Source: Vicugna pacos
Taxonomy: Eukaryota > Chordata > Mammalia > Artiodactyla > Camelidae
Assembly (NCBI RefSeq): GCF_048564905.1
Contig: NW_027328740.1
Location: 34,585,019-34,649,018, forward strand
DNA: 64,000 nt
Direction: 5' to 3'
In this document: piece after piece, positions 1 to 10,390 of the stretch
Position numbering within the stretch: position 1 is the stretch's first letter
How the letters are laid out: each line of letters starts with the position of its first letter
Notes under the pieces: generated by a model
Seen by the model: only the letters and a program-made list of their open reading frames with translations
Told to the model about the DNA's origin: nothing
Database searches by the model: none
Made by a program: the position numbers and the translations under genes

Positions 1-2668
1 TCTCCTAAGGGGAGTGAACCATCATTGACAGATTTTAAGTAGGAGAGTGGGGTGCTCTCATAGTTCATATTTGTCTTCTAGAATGTTTGGAAACATTTAG
101 AAGGCTTGGCAGGAGATGATGTGATGAGTCAGAGTAGGGTGGCTGCGAGGTGTAGCAGTGTCCAATTTTCAAGTGGTTTTCAGGCCCAGGCTTGTGGCTT
201 AGTAGCCGTGTCAGTTTGAATGACGCACGCAAGGAAGTGAAACAATTTATCTAATCAATTGAAGCAGTGATGTACCCAATTCCCAGGACTATTGTGGAGA
301 TCCAGTGAGATACACTGTGCAGTGTGCAGCGTGGTCTCCAGCAGAGGGTCAGTGCTGAGTGAGTGCCAGTGAGTATCTGGTAGGTCAGTTGAGGGTAGTG
401 GGACTCGGTGTCTGAGGATATCTGGTCCCTGAAGGAGGGGTCCATTCACATCTGTGAGTGATGGGCCTGAGTTGGGAGACGCAGGGAGACCTTACCCTCC
501 GACCAGGGGCCCTGGTAAGGACGGCTATGGGAGGAACACCGTGAAGTCAGCTCTTTGCATGTGGAGTTGGAGCTGCCTTTGAGACAACTAACTGCAGTGT
601 CACGAGCTTAAAGAGGAGATCTGGGCCCAGGTTGTGCATTTTCCTAAAATCTCAACTCCTAAGGACGCCGAAGTATTGATCACTGAACGTGAAGTCATAC
701 TTTAAAGGACAAACGAATAGTAGTATTATCTCTGTCATCAAAGCTCACGTCTATTTATTCATCACTCACTTTGCTAATTGGGTACTTACAGAGCTCACTT
801 CACCGTCCTCCCGTGGGCTCAGGCTCCACAGAAAAGAGCTGGTGAGACTCCCTCTTTTCTAGAATAAGACACATTTAGCTTGTAGACTTCTCTACCTCGC
901 CAGACTTAGGAAATTAGTTTGTTGGTTTAATTGTATTTTCTGTTGGCCATGTCCTGACAGGAGAGAAATTTTACCTCATGGTCATGTTTCAATTAGCTGT
1001 TACTGAGAATTGCTGATCTGATACATAGTGTATGTATTACATTAACTTTGTAGAGTAGTTATCATTTTTCTGTCTTTGCCCTTTAATTTTGTTTGCCCCT
1101 TCAGTGTTCTATTCTTTTTGGGGCCTTATTTTTTTTTAATTAAAAAATGTCTGTTAGCAGTTAAGAAAAAAAAAGCACAGAAAAAATGCACATGAGAACT
1201 AAATTTAGAAAATGTCTAGTGTGTTTTCTGTCTCGGCAATGGAGGGTACTAGAAACTCCTGAAAACCTTCATTACACAAGTTCCTTAAAATGCTGATTGA
1301 GAAATAAAACCTTCCTTCCTCATCTTTCAAGCTGCACAACTCATTGTCAAGAAAGTGAGGGAAAATTCTCAGAAGCCAAGACAAACGAGAAAGCAGGGTT
1401 TCTGAGAGATACGTGAGCGTTAGAAGCCGTGGTGTGCTGGTTGGCTCCTGAACTGATTTTCAGTTGCCTTGACAGGAGGGAGGGATGTGAGCCCCAGACC
1501 TCTCACACTAGGAGTTGGATGGGTGATCATATAATGGGCCAAGCCCATCCTGAGAATCTTGCTTTACTAAAGGGTGAAATAGGAAAAAAAATTCCTCAAA
1601 ACAAGAAAGTAAGAAAAGTCAATTTTGTTGGAAGAGGGGAAAAATAACAAATCCAAAGTAAGGATATAGTTTAAAGCTGTTCTGGCATGAGAGTGACCAC
1701 AAACACCTGGCAGAAAAGCACAGCTACTCCTTGATTGATAAGTTGTATTTTGAATGAATCAGTGAACAGCTATTCCGAAAAAGGCCTCCAGAGTCTTGTG
1801 GATCAAGATACTGGACAGCAAACACCTCTCTTCCAAGGTCTCATTCAAATAACCAGAAAGGTTTTAAAGGAAACTAACAATAATCTGAGTTGTATTTATT
1901 GACATTACTATATGCTAAGAATTCAGAGGTGACTATGGAGTTGTCTCCTATTTTATGGACCTTATTTTCTCTTTGGGGAGAAAAATGACATAGTTGGGTA
2001 TCTTGGTGGAGGGAGGTGTTAGTCTGTTGCAATTAGCCAGGAGAGGAGATTAAGAAAACAGTGAAAGATCGGTGAACTTTTTAGCTGAGGACAGTCTTGT
2101 TCACTTGGCTTTTAATTGCAGGCTCAATGAGCTGTCACTGGAGGGAATAGATCTTACGGAGGATGGACTTAGCTCAGGCCTCTTTTGAATGGACAAGTGA
2201 ACCTGGAAAAAGACAGTCAAATCTGTGCAGACATTAAAGTTCACTTGAACGTGCTGCATCCCTGAGCCAAAGATAGGACAAATATGCAGCAATTCTTGAG
2301 GACAGAAGAGTGGTTTTTAAGGTTCTCCAAGAATGAATCCCATGGAACCGAGATGGCCAGTTGTCAAACTGAGACTTTGTTCTTTGGACGGTGTACCCAG
2401 CAAGGGTTTTGGCCTTTTATATGTTTCCATTTGTCTTTAATACATGTCTGTTGATGAGGACATGGGCACAAATGTTTGACACCTTGTCGAGGCGATTTTG
2501 GATACCTGCCTAGAAGCACGGGCACAGTTGTGGCTGCTTCATACATCTTGCAGCCCATCCCTTTCCCCGGCTCCGTGATCACGGCAGAGTGGTTCCTTGT
2601 TGACCTGTCCGTTTCCTCTGTGACATCATAACCCATGAAAAGACCGGAGCATATTAACTTGGCTTTGT
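1..2668. other. Anonymous intergenic sequence upstream of duplication copy A
   Basis: I recognise no gene, RNA gene or clear repeat family here. Open frames are short, begin at arbitrary points and show no domain. The sequence is of ordinary base composition with short A- and T-runs near 1,130-1,180. A 108-residue open frame on the minus strand (2,364-2,690) runs across the border of the duplicated block and is therefore not a unit of its own. Confidence 0.5.
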
Positions 2669-2978
2669 TAAAGTCAAAGAAACAGATCAAATATGGAGTC
2701 AGATTTGTTCTTTCCTATTTCAGTAGTACCATGGAGATGGCAGTTTGGGCAGCTTTTTGTAGTGTCCTGGAGGCTTTCTCTCTCAGCTTCTGGGTGCCTC
2801 TATTGAAAACCCTTCATTGCTGTCTGGCCTGCTGGTAATGCACACTGCCTGTTTTGCCCTGAAGATGTGTTCTGTTTATAAACTCATCTCTACTCCTTGG
2901 AAAACAACTCAAGAAAAACTCAGTTGGTTTTCCACCAGCCATGGGCAGGGGTGAGGTAAACCGTGTTATTATTTCATA

Positions 2979-3038
2979 AAATAATAGTAATAATAGTAAT
3001 AGTCATAGTAGTAGTACTTGTAGTAATAGTAATAATAA

Positions 3039-3069
<31 letters not shown>

Positions 3070-3083
3070 AATAATATTAATAG
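2979..3083. repeat. Trinucleotide microsatellite (ATA/TAG-rich)
   Basis: About 100 bases of imperfect AAT/AGT triplets, nearly pure over the second half. The matching place in copy B (near 35,090) has only a short AT-rich stretch, so the repeat expanded in copy A or contracted in copy B. The 145-residue open frame across it is low-complexity isoleucine and valine and is not a gene. Confidence 0.95.
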
Positions 3084-3454
3084 AAGTCTTAAAACAGGAC
3101 AGAGCACATTGGAGAGAGTCAAAAAATGCTTTCTGGCTTAAATCAAAAGTGATGACTAATGATTCCATGGCTGCTGTATTTGCTAAGCTAATTACTCCTT
3201 TGCTCCATTACACATTTCTTTTATCTGAAAAAGAAATACAAGGAAATGGTTTAAAAAAAAACTCAGAGAACAAAAATACACAAGTGAAAGAAGTTTTCCC
3301 TCATCCTCTGTTCTTTCAGCCCTCTCTGGAGATGCCTCTGTTTACTATCCTTTGGGTGCTTTTCCAGATATGCTTTGCACATTCCCACCTATGTATGTAA
3401 ATTCCTTTAAAATTTTAGTTATTTTTAACTTAAAGGGGTTTAAATCCTCAAGTG

Positions 3455-3871
3455 GCATCTGGCCGGGTAATATAACAGAACAAATCTGACTCCATATTAG
3501 ATTTGTTCCTTTGAATTTAACCCTATGCTCTGTCACCTAGGCTTCATCTTGCTTGTAAAACAATGTTGCCTAGAGCCTGAAATAAACAGGAGACCCTATT
3601 CTGAAGGCTCTGACCTTTAAGGATATTTAACACTTTTTCATTCATTAAAAGATAGCAAATTGCAGAATAGAAAATAACGTTTCTTTTGTTGGAGGTTTAC
3701 AGGGATCTGACCCACGCAGATAGCTGCAAGAAGAAAGGATTCTAACAAGAAGGAATTCCTACACTAAGAAGTTTGCACTAACCAAGCACATAGGAAAGGA
3801 GCCTGAATTGTGACTTGGGGAGATGGTTTTCCAGGACATTAGTTTGCCATCTAGGTCTACAGAAACTTGCT
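3455..3871. mobile_element. LTR-like repeat, copy A (same element as 35,494-35,880)
   Basis: This segment is the copy A version of the right arm of the inverted LTR-like pair in copy B. Its recognisable core reads TCTGACTCCATATTAGAT followed by a stretch found, reversed, at 34,428-34,850. The left partner is cut off in copy A at the duplication border, leaving only a short piece near 2,669-2,715. It looks like an old endogenous-retrovirus-type LTR fragment of a family I cannot name. It is clearly incomplete. Confidence 0.5.
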
Positions 3872-3986
3872 ATTCCATGCCCCAACATCTGGTCTCCCAA
3901 CTTATTGGCCTGTCCTGCACTGAGGAGAATTAATTTCGACTTGGTAACACTCCTATCTACCTAGAAAGCTGGGCACTGGAGCTGAG

Positions 3987-4393
3987 TGTTATGGAAACAG
4001 GCCAGCCAAGACAAAAGCACCAATCGGAGTGTTGGAGTACTCAGAATTATTATGCCGGTGGGCTCAGAGGGGCTTCGGCTCCGAAGTTTTGAGTACCTCC
4101 AAGACGTGCACATGAGGTTTTAAAGGCTTAGTTACAAGTAAGGGGGCATTAGCCAATAAGACTCAAAGAACAAAAAGCAAGGAATAAGTACACTGGAGCT
4201 TATCAATTTGTAACAGATCACATTACTGACACTTGTTGAGCTTGGAATTACGAGTTAGGTTGTTAGGCCAATAAACTGACACTAAACTTCAGATTTACGA
4301 GATAGCCCAGCATAATTTAGATCAGTAAACTGACACTTATCACACTTAGATTTGTGACTTAGCTTGTTAGCCCAGCTGGACTTTTCCTTCACA
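3987..4393. mobile_element. Solo LTR of an endogenous retrovirus, present only in copy A
   Basis: The element begins TGTTATGG and ends TTCACA, the usual TG...CA ends of an LTR. It is flanked by the 4-bp direct repeat TGAG (3,983-3,986 and 4,394-4,397). Copy B has the empty site with a single TGAG at the corresponding place (near 36,013), so the boundaries are well supported. No internal retroviral genes are present, so it is a solo LTR of 407 bp. The motif ACTGACACT recurs near 4,224, 4,275 and 4,329, showing an internal repeat of about 52 bp. The family is not recognised. It inserted after the A/B duplication. Confidence 0.82.
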
Positions 4394-4989
4394 TGAGGAC
4401 AGCTCTCCCACACCCAGGGAACTACTGTGAGCCCTTGATGTTTCCACTAGGGTGGGGTATGGTTTACCCAGGAGGGATGGGGACTATGCACCAACACTCA
4501 GGCAGTCTGCTCTGTCTGGGGCTCTGATCTTGTACCATCCCGCTCCCCGCCAGCCCAACACCTGGGACAGTGGAGCTAAGGCAGAGATCCTGCCTGCCTG
4601 TTTCCCAGCGTGTAAAAGGGGAATATGTGCTCTTCCCAAGGTAGTTCTGAGCGACAACACCTGCGGGTGCTTGGTTCTCAGAGCAACAGAAAACCCAGCT
4701 CCGCGTGGGGGCAACGGGTGTGATCTCCCTAGGGTTTCTGCAGAAGCATCGGACGGAGGGTTGGATCACGGTGGTAAAATTGAGCTGCGGGGCTTGAAGG
4801 GTAACAGAAGGGTACAGAGGCAGGTCTGCCGCCTAGGGGTGCCCCAGAGGTAAAGCTTTTTTTCTCCAACTCCTCTAAGACCCTCCCTTCTCCAGATCCC
4901 TTCCTTCTCTCTGCTCATCCTGTCCATCTGTATCCCACCAATTTTCCCGTCCTCTCCACCCGCTCCCATTTTCTCCCTCCCTCGCTGTC

Positions 4990-5783
4990 CCACCTTCTCT
5001 CACAGAACCCAGAGAGGATCGCTGGCCCTCCTGCGCATGCGCAGTCAGTGCCAAGTGGTCCGCTGGTTGGGAGCTCCATATCCGAGCCGGGGATCGGGCC
5101 CAAAGGCTTCTCAACTACGTCGCCCGGTAGGCCTTTGGTTCCTGCCTGGGGTCGGGGCCTCTGACTGTGGAAGTGCAAGGTGGGGGGCTCCTGGGAAAGG
5201 GGTCAGGCGGCTGCGGGAGGGCGGTCCGCCTGTCACAGACCCCAAGGGCGCTAGTCAGCCCGTGTTCAGATGAATTGCTCAGGCCAGACCCCTCTGCCAG
5301 CGCCACCTGCCCCGGCGTCCCGGCCACAGTGTCCAGGGCCTGGTGTGCACCTGCCATCTCTCACCCAGCCGGGATCCCCTCAGTCCGCGGCTGGCGTCCC
5401 CTTCCCCTCTCCCTCCCGCTAGTGCTCTCCTCCCGGGCTTCCTCTTCTCGTCCGGCGGCCCGTCCCCGCCCCTGGGCGGGCTGTGTCCCGGGCGGGCGGG
5501 GTCTGCGGACCCGGACGGGGGCGGGCGCCTGGGACTGGGGCTGGGGCTGTCCTCCGAGCGAGGCTGCAGCCCGCGTCCCCCTCCCCGCTTTCCCTGCCCC
5601 GCGACCCCGGGGCTGCCCTGCTCTCCCTTTCCCGCTCCCTGAGGACCAGCTCTGTGGCGTGGGCGCTGCTACCTGGGCTGAAAGCCTCCGGCTCTAACGC
5701 CCAGCTTCTCCTGGTGGAGTCGGGAAAAGGGAGCGTCACTGCTAAGCGAGGTTCTGTCTCCCCCCTCCATGTTTCTGCCTCAG
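4990..5783 (+). promoter_or_regulatory. CpG island with promoter-like core and first-exon-like segment, copy A
   Basis: A strongly CpG-rich stretch. It opens with a palindromic NRF1-type site and ends at a consensus splice donor, CAG/GTAAGTA, with the intron starting at 5,784. The homologous segment in copy B lies upstream of TRAPPC9-like exons; here nothing of that gene follows. Relative to copy B the ATG at 36,723 is AAG here (5,103), and an internal donor GTGAGG is GTGGGG (5,180). This copy therefore looks like a promoter-only duplicate: it may still start transcripts, but it has lost the short upstream reading frame. Overlapping open frames in all phases are expected of CpG-rich sequence and are not genes. 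Confidence 0.6.
5032..5043. promoter_or_regulatory. Palindromic NRF1-type site, copy A
   Basis: TGCGCATGCGCA, a perfect palindrome matching the known NRF1 consensus, is preserved base for base in copy B at 36,652-36,663. Sites of this kind are typical of CpG-island promoters of housekeeping genes. Binding is inferred, not shown. Confidence 0.6.
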
Positions 5784-6164
5784 GTAAGTACCTTGAACAC
5801 TTTCAGGTGTTATGATGGCGGTGCTTGTTGATGTCACGTGTTTTTATAGTGAGAGGGATTGCAGTGGTGAAAGCAGGGCTTGGTTCTGTTAAAAATGTGC
5901 TGAAGGCATGAGGCTGTGACATCCTCCTTCCTTCCCTCTCCCAGGGTGAAAGGAGTGATCCTCGATTTTCAAAAGATAGTTACAGTCCCTAACTAGCCCA
6001 GCCCAGCTATTGTGTGTTAACAGGAACAGCACCACCAGAGGCCTTGGAGACCCAGGCATATTGCAGTCCTAAAGTGCTCCTGGCATAGTTTGGCTTGTTT
6101 AGGTTTTTTGTTTTTCTTAAATTGTGAGACAGACTAGTGTATAAACTGAAAAATAATTGTCAAG

Positions 6165-6350
6165 AAATAATTTTCATAGGACAGTTTTATTGTGATATAG
6201 TTCACAAACCATGAATTCCATCCATTTAAATGGTACAATTCAGCAGCTTTTTGCATATTCACAGTGGTGCATCCATTATTATTCCAGAACGTTTTCATCA
6301 CTTCAGAAAGAGCAGTGGAAATGAATGACCTATCCACCCCTCCCAAGTGG
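6165..6350 (-). mobile_element. Old L1 3'-end fragment, copy A
   Basis: It resembles the mammalian L1M tail seen in antisense: TTTATTGTGATATAGTTCAC, then a stretch on attachment of a CAATTCAGCAG-like motif and a CATTATTATTCCAGAACG-like motif. Copy B has the same fragment at 37,803-37,985, so it predates the duplication. Confidence 0.7.
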
Positions 6351-6814
6351 TGGTTCTAAAGAAATTTCTTGGCTATTCCTGACCATAAATTAACTTGTTA
6401 TATTCCAAGAAAAATCTGGTAGGAATTCTAACCAGAATTGAAATGAATCTGTCTATCAAAACAGGAAGAATTTATAACTTTATGGCATAAACTTCTTCTA
6501 CCCATGAATATATCTGGGACCCTATCTTTTCATCTGACCAGAGCCTGGCCCATGTGAAGTTCTCACTACTTTTTGGGCTTGTGAATGATGAGATTCTATA
6601 CATCGTTAGTTGCAACTGTAGCCTTTCACAGAAGAGAAAAGTAACCTCAGTGAAGCAAGTGACTCTCTGATGGTCAGAAAGAGTGACAGCCAGTGCTGGA
6701 GTGATCCAGTGGACTTGGTGTTTGCAGCTAGATTTCTCGACCACCTACAGTTAAGGGGATTAGAGAGTTCTTTTATTTTTTCTTAATGGCGTTGCATTTA
6801 TTTTTACTTATTTT

Positions 6815-7035
6815 TTAAAATTATTTTTATTTAAGTGTAGTCAATTTACAATGTTATTTTCAAGTGTGCAGCAGAGATTCAGTTATAAACATATGCATAT
6901 GTATATATATATGTTTTAGATTGTTTTTAGTATAAATCACTACAAGAAATTGAATATAGTTCCCTGTGTTATATAGCAGGCCCTTGTCATTTATTTTATA
7001 TTTACTAATTTGTATCTGTTAATCCCCCCTTTCCT
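6815..7035 (-). mobile_element. Artiodactyl-type L1 3' end, copy A
   Basis: Antisense match to the tail of artiodactyl L1 elements, with motifs such as TACAATGTTATTTTC, GCAGAGATTCAGTTATA, AATATAGTTCCCTGTG and TAGCAGGCCCTTGTC. A 5'-truncated copy, shared with copy B at 38,440-38,665, so it inserted before the duplication. Confidence 0.82.
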
Positions 7036-7861
7036 GCCTGCTAAACACAGTTTGCATTCTATGTCCATGTGTCCATTACTAGGAGCACCGTTTTTCCTAG
7101 TAATATATGCTCTTTTGCTGCTTTCAGTTTCAGTAATTCCATCTTATCTGTGGGAGCTTTTCTTCTGGTGGCCTTAATGTGGTTTGCACACGTGGTAATA
7201 GAGATCTGTATTTGGGAGAACCCCAGGCCTCGTGTAGTCCCTGGTACAGAGTGCCCACTGAATTGATGCTTGAACTGGGAAAAAAGCACAGTAAATGTTG
7301 GAATTTCCACTATGGTTGAGAATTCTATAACCTCTTAATATTGGCTGCACCCATTCTGGGTAATTTGGTGGAAATTCATGTTATGGTGGTGAAGAGACGG
7401 GGCCTTGTATGCTTCTTCTCTTTCTGTTTTCTAACACTCATTCTCCTGGGCCTTCCAGATCCTCCCCTAGAAGTGCCAGGTCTGGCTTGGTGCTGCACTG
7501 AGGCAATATTTGTTAATAAGGCCCTTTCCTCATCTCTTCTGAGCCTCCGGTTTTTTCTCTGCACAATGAGGGCTTAGACTAGATAACTACTTTTCAGTTT
7601 CTTTTAAAGCCATGTTTCCTTTGAGAAACAGAAAATGCAAATCTCTCCTCTCAAACCAACCCTTTAGATTTTGAAAAGTCCTCCAAGGAGTGACATAGCT
7701 CTTTGTGGAAAATGAATGTGATTGTGATTGCAGGTGACACAGAAAAGACTATTCAGAGATTGATTGCAGGGAGAGGGCAGGAAAGGGGCAGTATGTCACA
7801 CTTTCTAGTGTGAGCACTAGAGCAGGGGCTTGGATTTAAATACGGTGTCTGACGTGGCCTC

Positions 7862-7985
7862 TCTCTAATCTTGTAGAATGTGATAAACTTCTCTACCTCA
7901 GTTTCTTGATGTGTCAAGTTGGGGTGATAATATTTTAAGGCTTTTGTGAAACATTATGCACATAAGCCATTTGTGTATGGGTAGA
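7862..7985. mobile_element. MIR fragment, copy A
   Basis: Shows the MIR core signature of CTCTACCTCAGTTTCTTGA followed by a GGGGTGATAATA-like motif. Shared with copy B near 39,525-39,620. Confidence 0.6.
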
Positions 7986-8269
7986 AACAAGACCTGCTAG
8001 GGATTCAGGGATTTGTTTAAAAAAAAATCGTGTCCATAGCACTCTGTCTGTGTGTATTTAGTAGTTTCTGAAGGGTGAGGGTGAGTCTAAAGTCCATCGT
8101 GGGACAGGTGGCCCATGGTTCTCTGTGCCCCTGAATGCCCCCTCCTCCCCAGTCCTCTTCCTCAGTCCAGGATGAAGTTCCCTAGTAGATTTACTCAGAG
8201 GTCTTGTGAAAATGGCTATTCATTTTATTGTTTCACCAAGAAGGACTGCCATCATGACCTCAGCCCTCC

Positions 8270-8960
8270 CCGGCCGCCACACCAACCCGGATCCCACCCC
8301 GGTCCATGTCCACTGGCCCCGCCAACGGCGCTGCCGTACATTTACCGTCTGTGAGACGCCGCCCCAGAAAGGATGTCGGCCGCCAACTGACGCGGCCAGA
8401 ACTAGTGGCCCGGCCAAGCAAGCCGCCATCCCCAGCAGCAAACACCGCCATGGTCCCGGGCAGCTGCACACTTCCGGAGCCCGCTGCCTGCCCCAGAAGC
8501 GCACGCCAGCCCGCGAGGAGCGCGGCGTCTTTATCCATGGCAACGCCGCGGGGCCCTGCCCTAGCGCTTGCGTCTGCGTCCTCCCGAGGCTAGACGTGCA
8601 AGGGCAGAACTTTCGGAGCCAATGGGAGCAAGGGCGCGGCCAGGACGGGGGTGGGGGGAGGCTTATGGGGCAGCTGGGCGGGGCCGGGGCGGGCGGGGCT
8701 GCGCGGAGGTCCTCAGCTGCAGGTGGCACCGGCCGGAGGCTGGGGCAATGCTGCCAACAGTGGGCGCGGCGGCGGGGCAGCGGGGCGGGGGCACCCTCAC
8801 CTGTCTGTGTGCGGGGCTCAGCCTGGGCTCCGCGGCCTCCGCTTGCACCGGAAGTGGACCCAGGCTACCTGTGGGCAAGATAGAGGACTGAGCCCAGGCA
8901 GGCACGGCTGGCCAGGTAGGGCACCTGAAGTGCAGATCCGCCAGGCCGGCTGCCGGCCTT
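8270..8960. promoter_or_regulatory. CpG island and candidate bidirectional promoter next to the end of copy A
   Basis: A dense CpG island begins about 12 bases after A/B homology ends and has no counterpart in copy B. It contains a YY1-type GCCGCCATC (about 8,422), ETS-type cores CTTCCGG (about 8,472) and CCGGAAGT (about 8,847), a CCAAT-type CCAATGGGAG (about 8,618), and GGGGCGGGG/GGGCGGGG SP-type boxes around 8,676-8,700 and 8,780. No TATA box stands out. Such a mix is typical of housekeeping promoters. Which gene it serves is not visible. Long open frames on both strands here are by-products of base composition. Confidence 0.6.
8346..8451 (-). other. Candidate coding first exon on the minus strand (unidentified)
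   Basis: On the minus strand an ATG in a strong initiation context (ACCATGG, at 8,451-8,449) opens a frame MAVFAAGDGGLLGR... that runs about 35 codons to a plausible splice donor ACG/GTAAATG (intron from 8,345). It lies inside the CpG island with a YY1-type site overlapping the coding part, as in many housekeeping first exons. A second ATG in another frame would give a leader-like peptide beginning MAACLAGPLVLAAS. I recognise neither protein and see no following exon on the minus strand before copy A. This may be a real first exon, a relic, or chance. Confidence 0.25.
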
Positions 8961-9840
8961 GAATACGCGCTGCTAGGCAGTTTCCAAGAAGACGGGATCT
9001 GTCCCAAGAGGGGAGGTAGGGCAGGGTGCCAGATGCCTGGTTGGGTGCGGTCTTACAGGAGAGCCACGTTGAGAGGGTGCAGAGCAGCCCCTGTGTTGGC
9101 GGGGCTAGGAATTTGGGGTATAGGGTGGGGATGATGTGTGCCATTCCCTGTGGTCTCCCAAAGAACTCGCACCCCCAAGCAAAGGACCCTGCTCCCTCCA
9201 CCCTTCACTGCATCCCCTGCCTTCCCCAGCACCACCGCCCCTGCCCCCGGAGGGTCCCATGACCTCTCCCCACACCAGGCACCGTCCCTGTTACAGGTAC
9301 TTATCTCCTGGTGGTTCCAGCCCAAGGGTGGGGGCTGTATCTGACCAGTTAGGATGCCTGGAGCCTTTGTATGAAACCTCAGACTATAATGCAGGCGTGC
9401 ACAGAGGCCCCTCAAACAGGATTCCCTGCATTCCCTCCCCACCACGCACCCACAGCGCAGCTGCCACACCAGGCCAAGCCTGCAGGAGGACCGCTGTTCC
9501 CTCTCCTCCTGTCCCTGATCAAGAGTGCACCGCCCACACTGCTGGGTATTTAGTGGGCCTTAGAAGAGCAGCTGGTATTTTCATGGACAAATATTTGCTC
9601 TTTTGGGAAGAGTTGAGTGCAAAGGGATGTAGGGTATGCCTTTTCTGTTGTCCTGGAACTGGTGACTAGGATGCAAACTTAAGTCAAAGCAGTTTTTAGA
9701 GAGAGCCGCAATATATCTTACCCAAAGATCACTGTTCCCCTACAAAGGCAACACCACCTGGCGGGTGGGGTCCTGGTCCCTCTTTCTGGAGGTTGGGCTT
9801 TGCACCCTCCAGCTGGGACAGAGCCCGAAACAGCTCTGAA
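8961..9840. other. Flank of the CpG island; no gene recognised
   Basis: GC-rich sequence declining to ordinary composition. Open frames overlap in several phases with no recognisable domain. I see no clear repeat. Confidence 0.4.
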
Positions 9841-10390
9841 CACGCTCCAACAGGCTTTCCCAGCACAAACTGCCTTTATTTTGAATCTGGCTGAAGGAAG
9901 CAGCTGAGAAATCTGGGTAAATCTTCCTGGGTGTAACCATGCCTTTTGTGCTGAATGAAAGAGCGGCTCTCCACATGCTAACAGCTTAGAACTGAATGTG
10001 TGTCGAAGCCTTCATGCATGTAGCATGTTGGGAACAGCGTTTCATGGTGAGGGGAACTCTATAACTTACATGTGTATGGGGAAGCCCTCACTCCAACAGG
10101 GTTTTCCTGCACAAACTGCCTTTATTTCGAAATTGGCTCTTGCTGAGAAATCTTGGTAAGTGTTCTTAAGTGTAGCCATGCCCATTATGCAGGATGAAAG
10201 AGCGGCTCTACACTTTTTCACATCTCAGAAATGAATGTGTGTTGAAGCCGTCATTCATGTAGCGTGTTGGGAACACAGAATTTAGTGGTGAGAACTATGT
10301 AAATTACATGTCTATGATGAAGCACTCTCTCGAGCCGGGTATTCCAGTGCATACTGCCTTTATTTCGAAACTGGCTTCTCAGAAGCCTGT
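9841..10390. repeat. Tandem repeat, about 240 bp x 2.3 units
   Basis: Two diverged units (about 9,841-10,086 and 10,088-10,322) and a third partial unit (to about 10,390) share a CTGCCTTTATTT core, a GAGAAATCT motif, GAAAGAGCGGCTCT and GTAGC(A/G)TGTTGGGAAC in the same order. The period drifts from about 247 to 235. The function is unknown and no reading frame is shared by the units. Confidence 0.85.

Larger units (their letters stand above)
2669..8258 (+). repeat. Segmental duplication, copy A (about 5.6 kb)
   Basis: This block matches 34,788-39,917 in the same orientation along its whole length. Shared landmarks in order are an LTR-like repeat, a CpG island with the motif TGCGCATGCGCA, an exon-like segment ending in CAG/GTAAGTA, two antisense L1 fragments, a MIR and a stretch ending in ATCATGA. 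By eye most bases match, with scattered substitutions and small indels, which suggests an old rather than recent duplication. Copy A is longer because it carries a 407-bp solo LTR and an expanded trinucleotide repeat. Homology starts inside an LTR-like repeat and stops just before a CpG island that copy B lacks. Borders are accurate to perhaps ten bases. Confidence 0.93.

Noticed and set aside
2364-2690. 108-residue minus-strand open frame rich in Cys and Lys near its C-terminal half
   Set aside because: It crosses the duplication border and an LTR-like piece, and I could match it to no protein family.
2963-3400. 145-residue open frame of Ile/Val repeats
   Set aside because: Translation of an ATA/TAG microsatellite followed by non-coding duplicated sequence; not preserved in copy B.
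5167-5815. Long overlapping open frames in both CpG islands (also 36,461-37,436 and 8,206-8,962)
   Set aside because: High GC removes stop codons in all phases. The copies A and B do not keep the same frame across indels.
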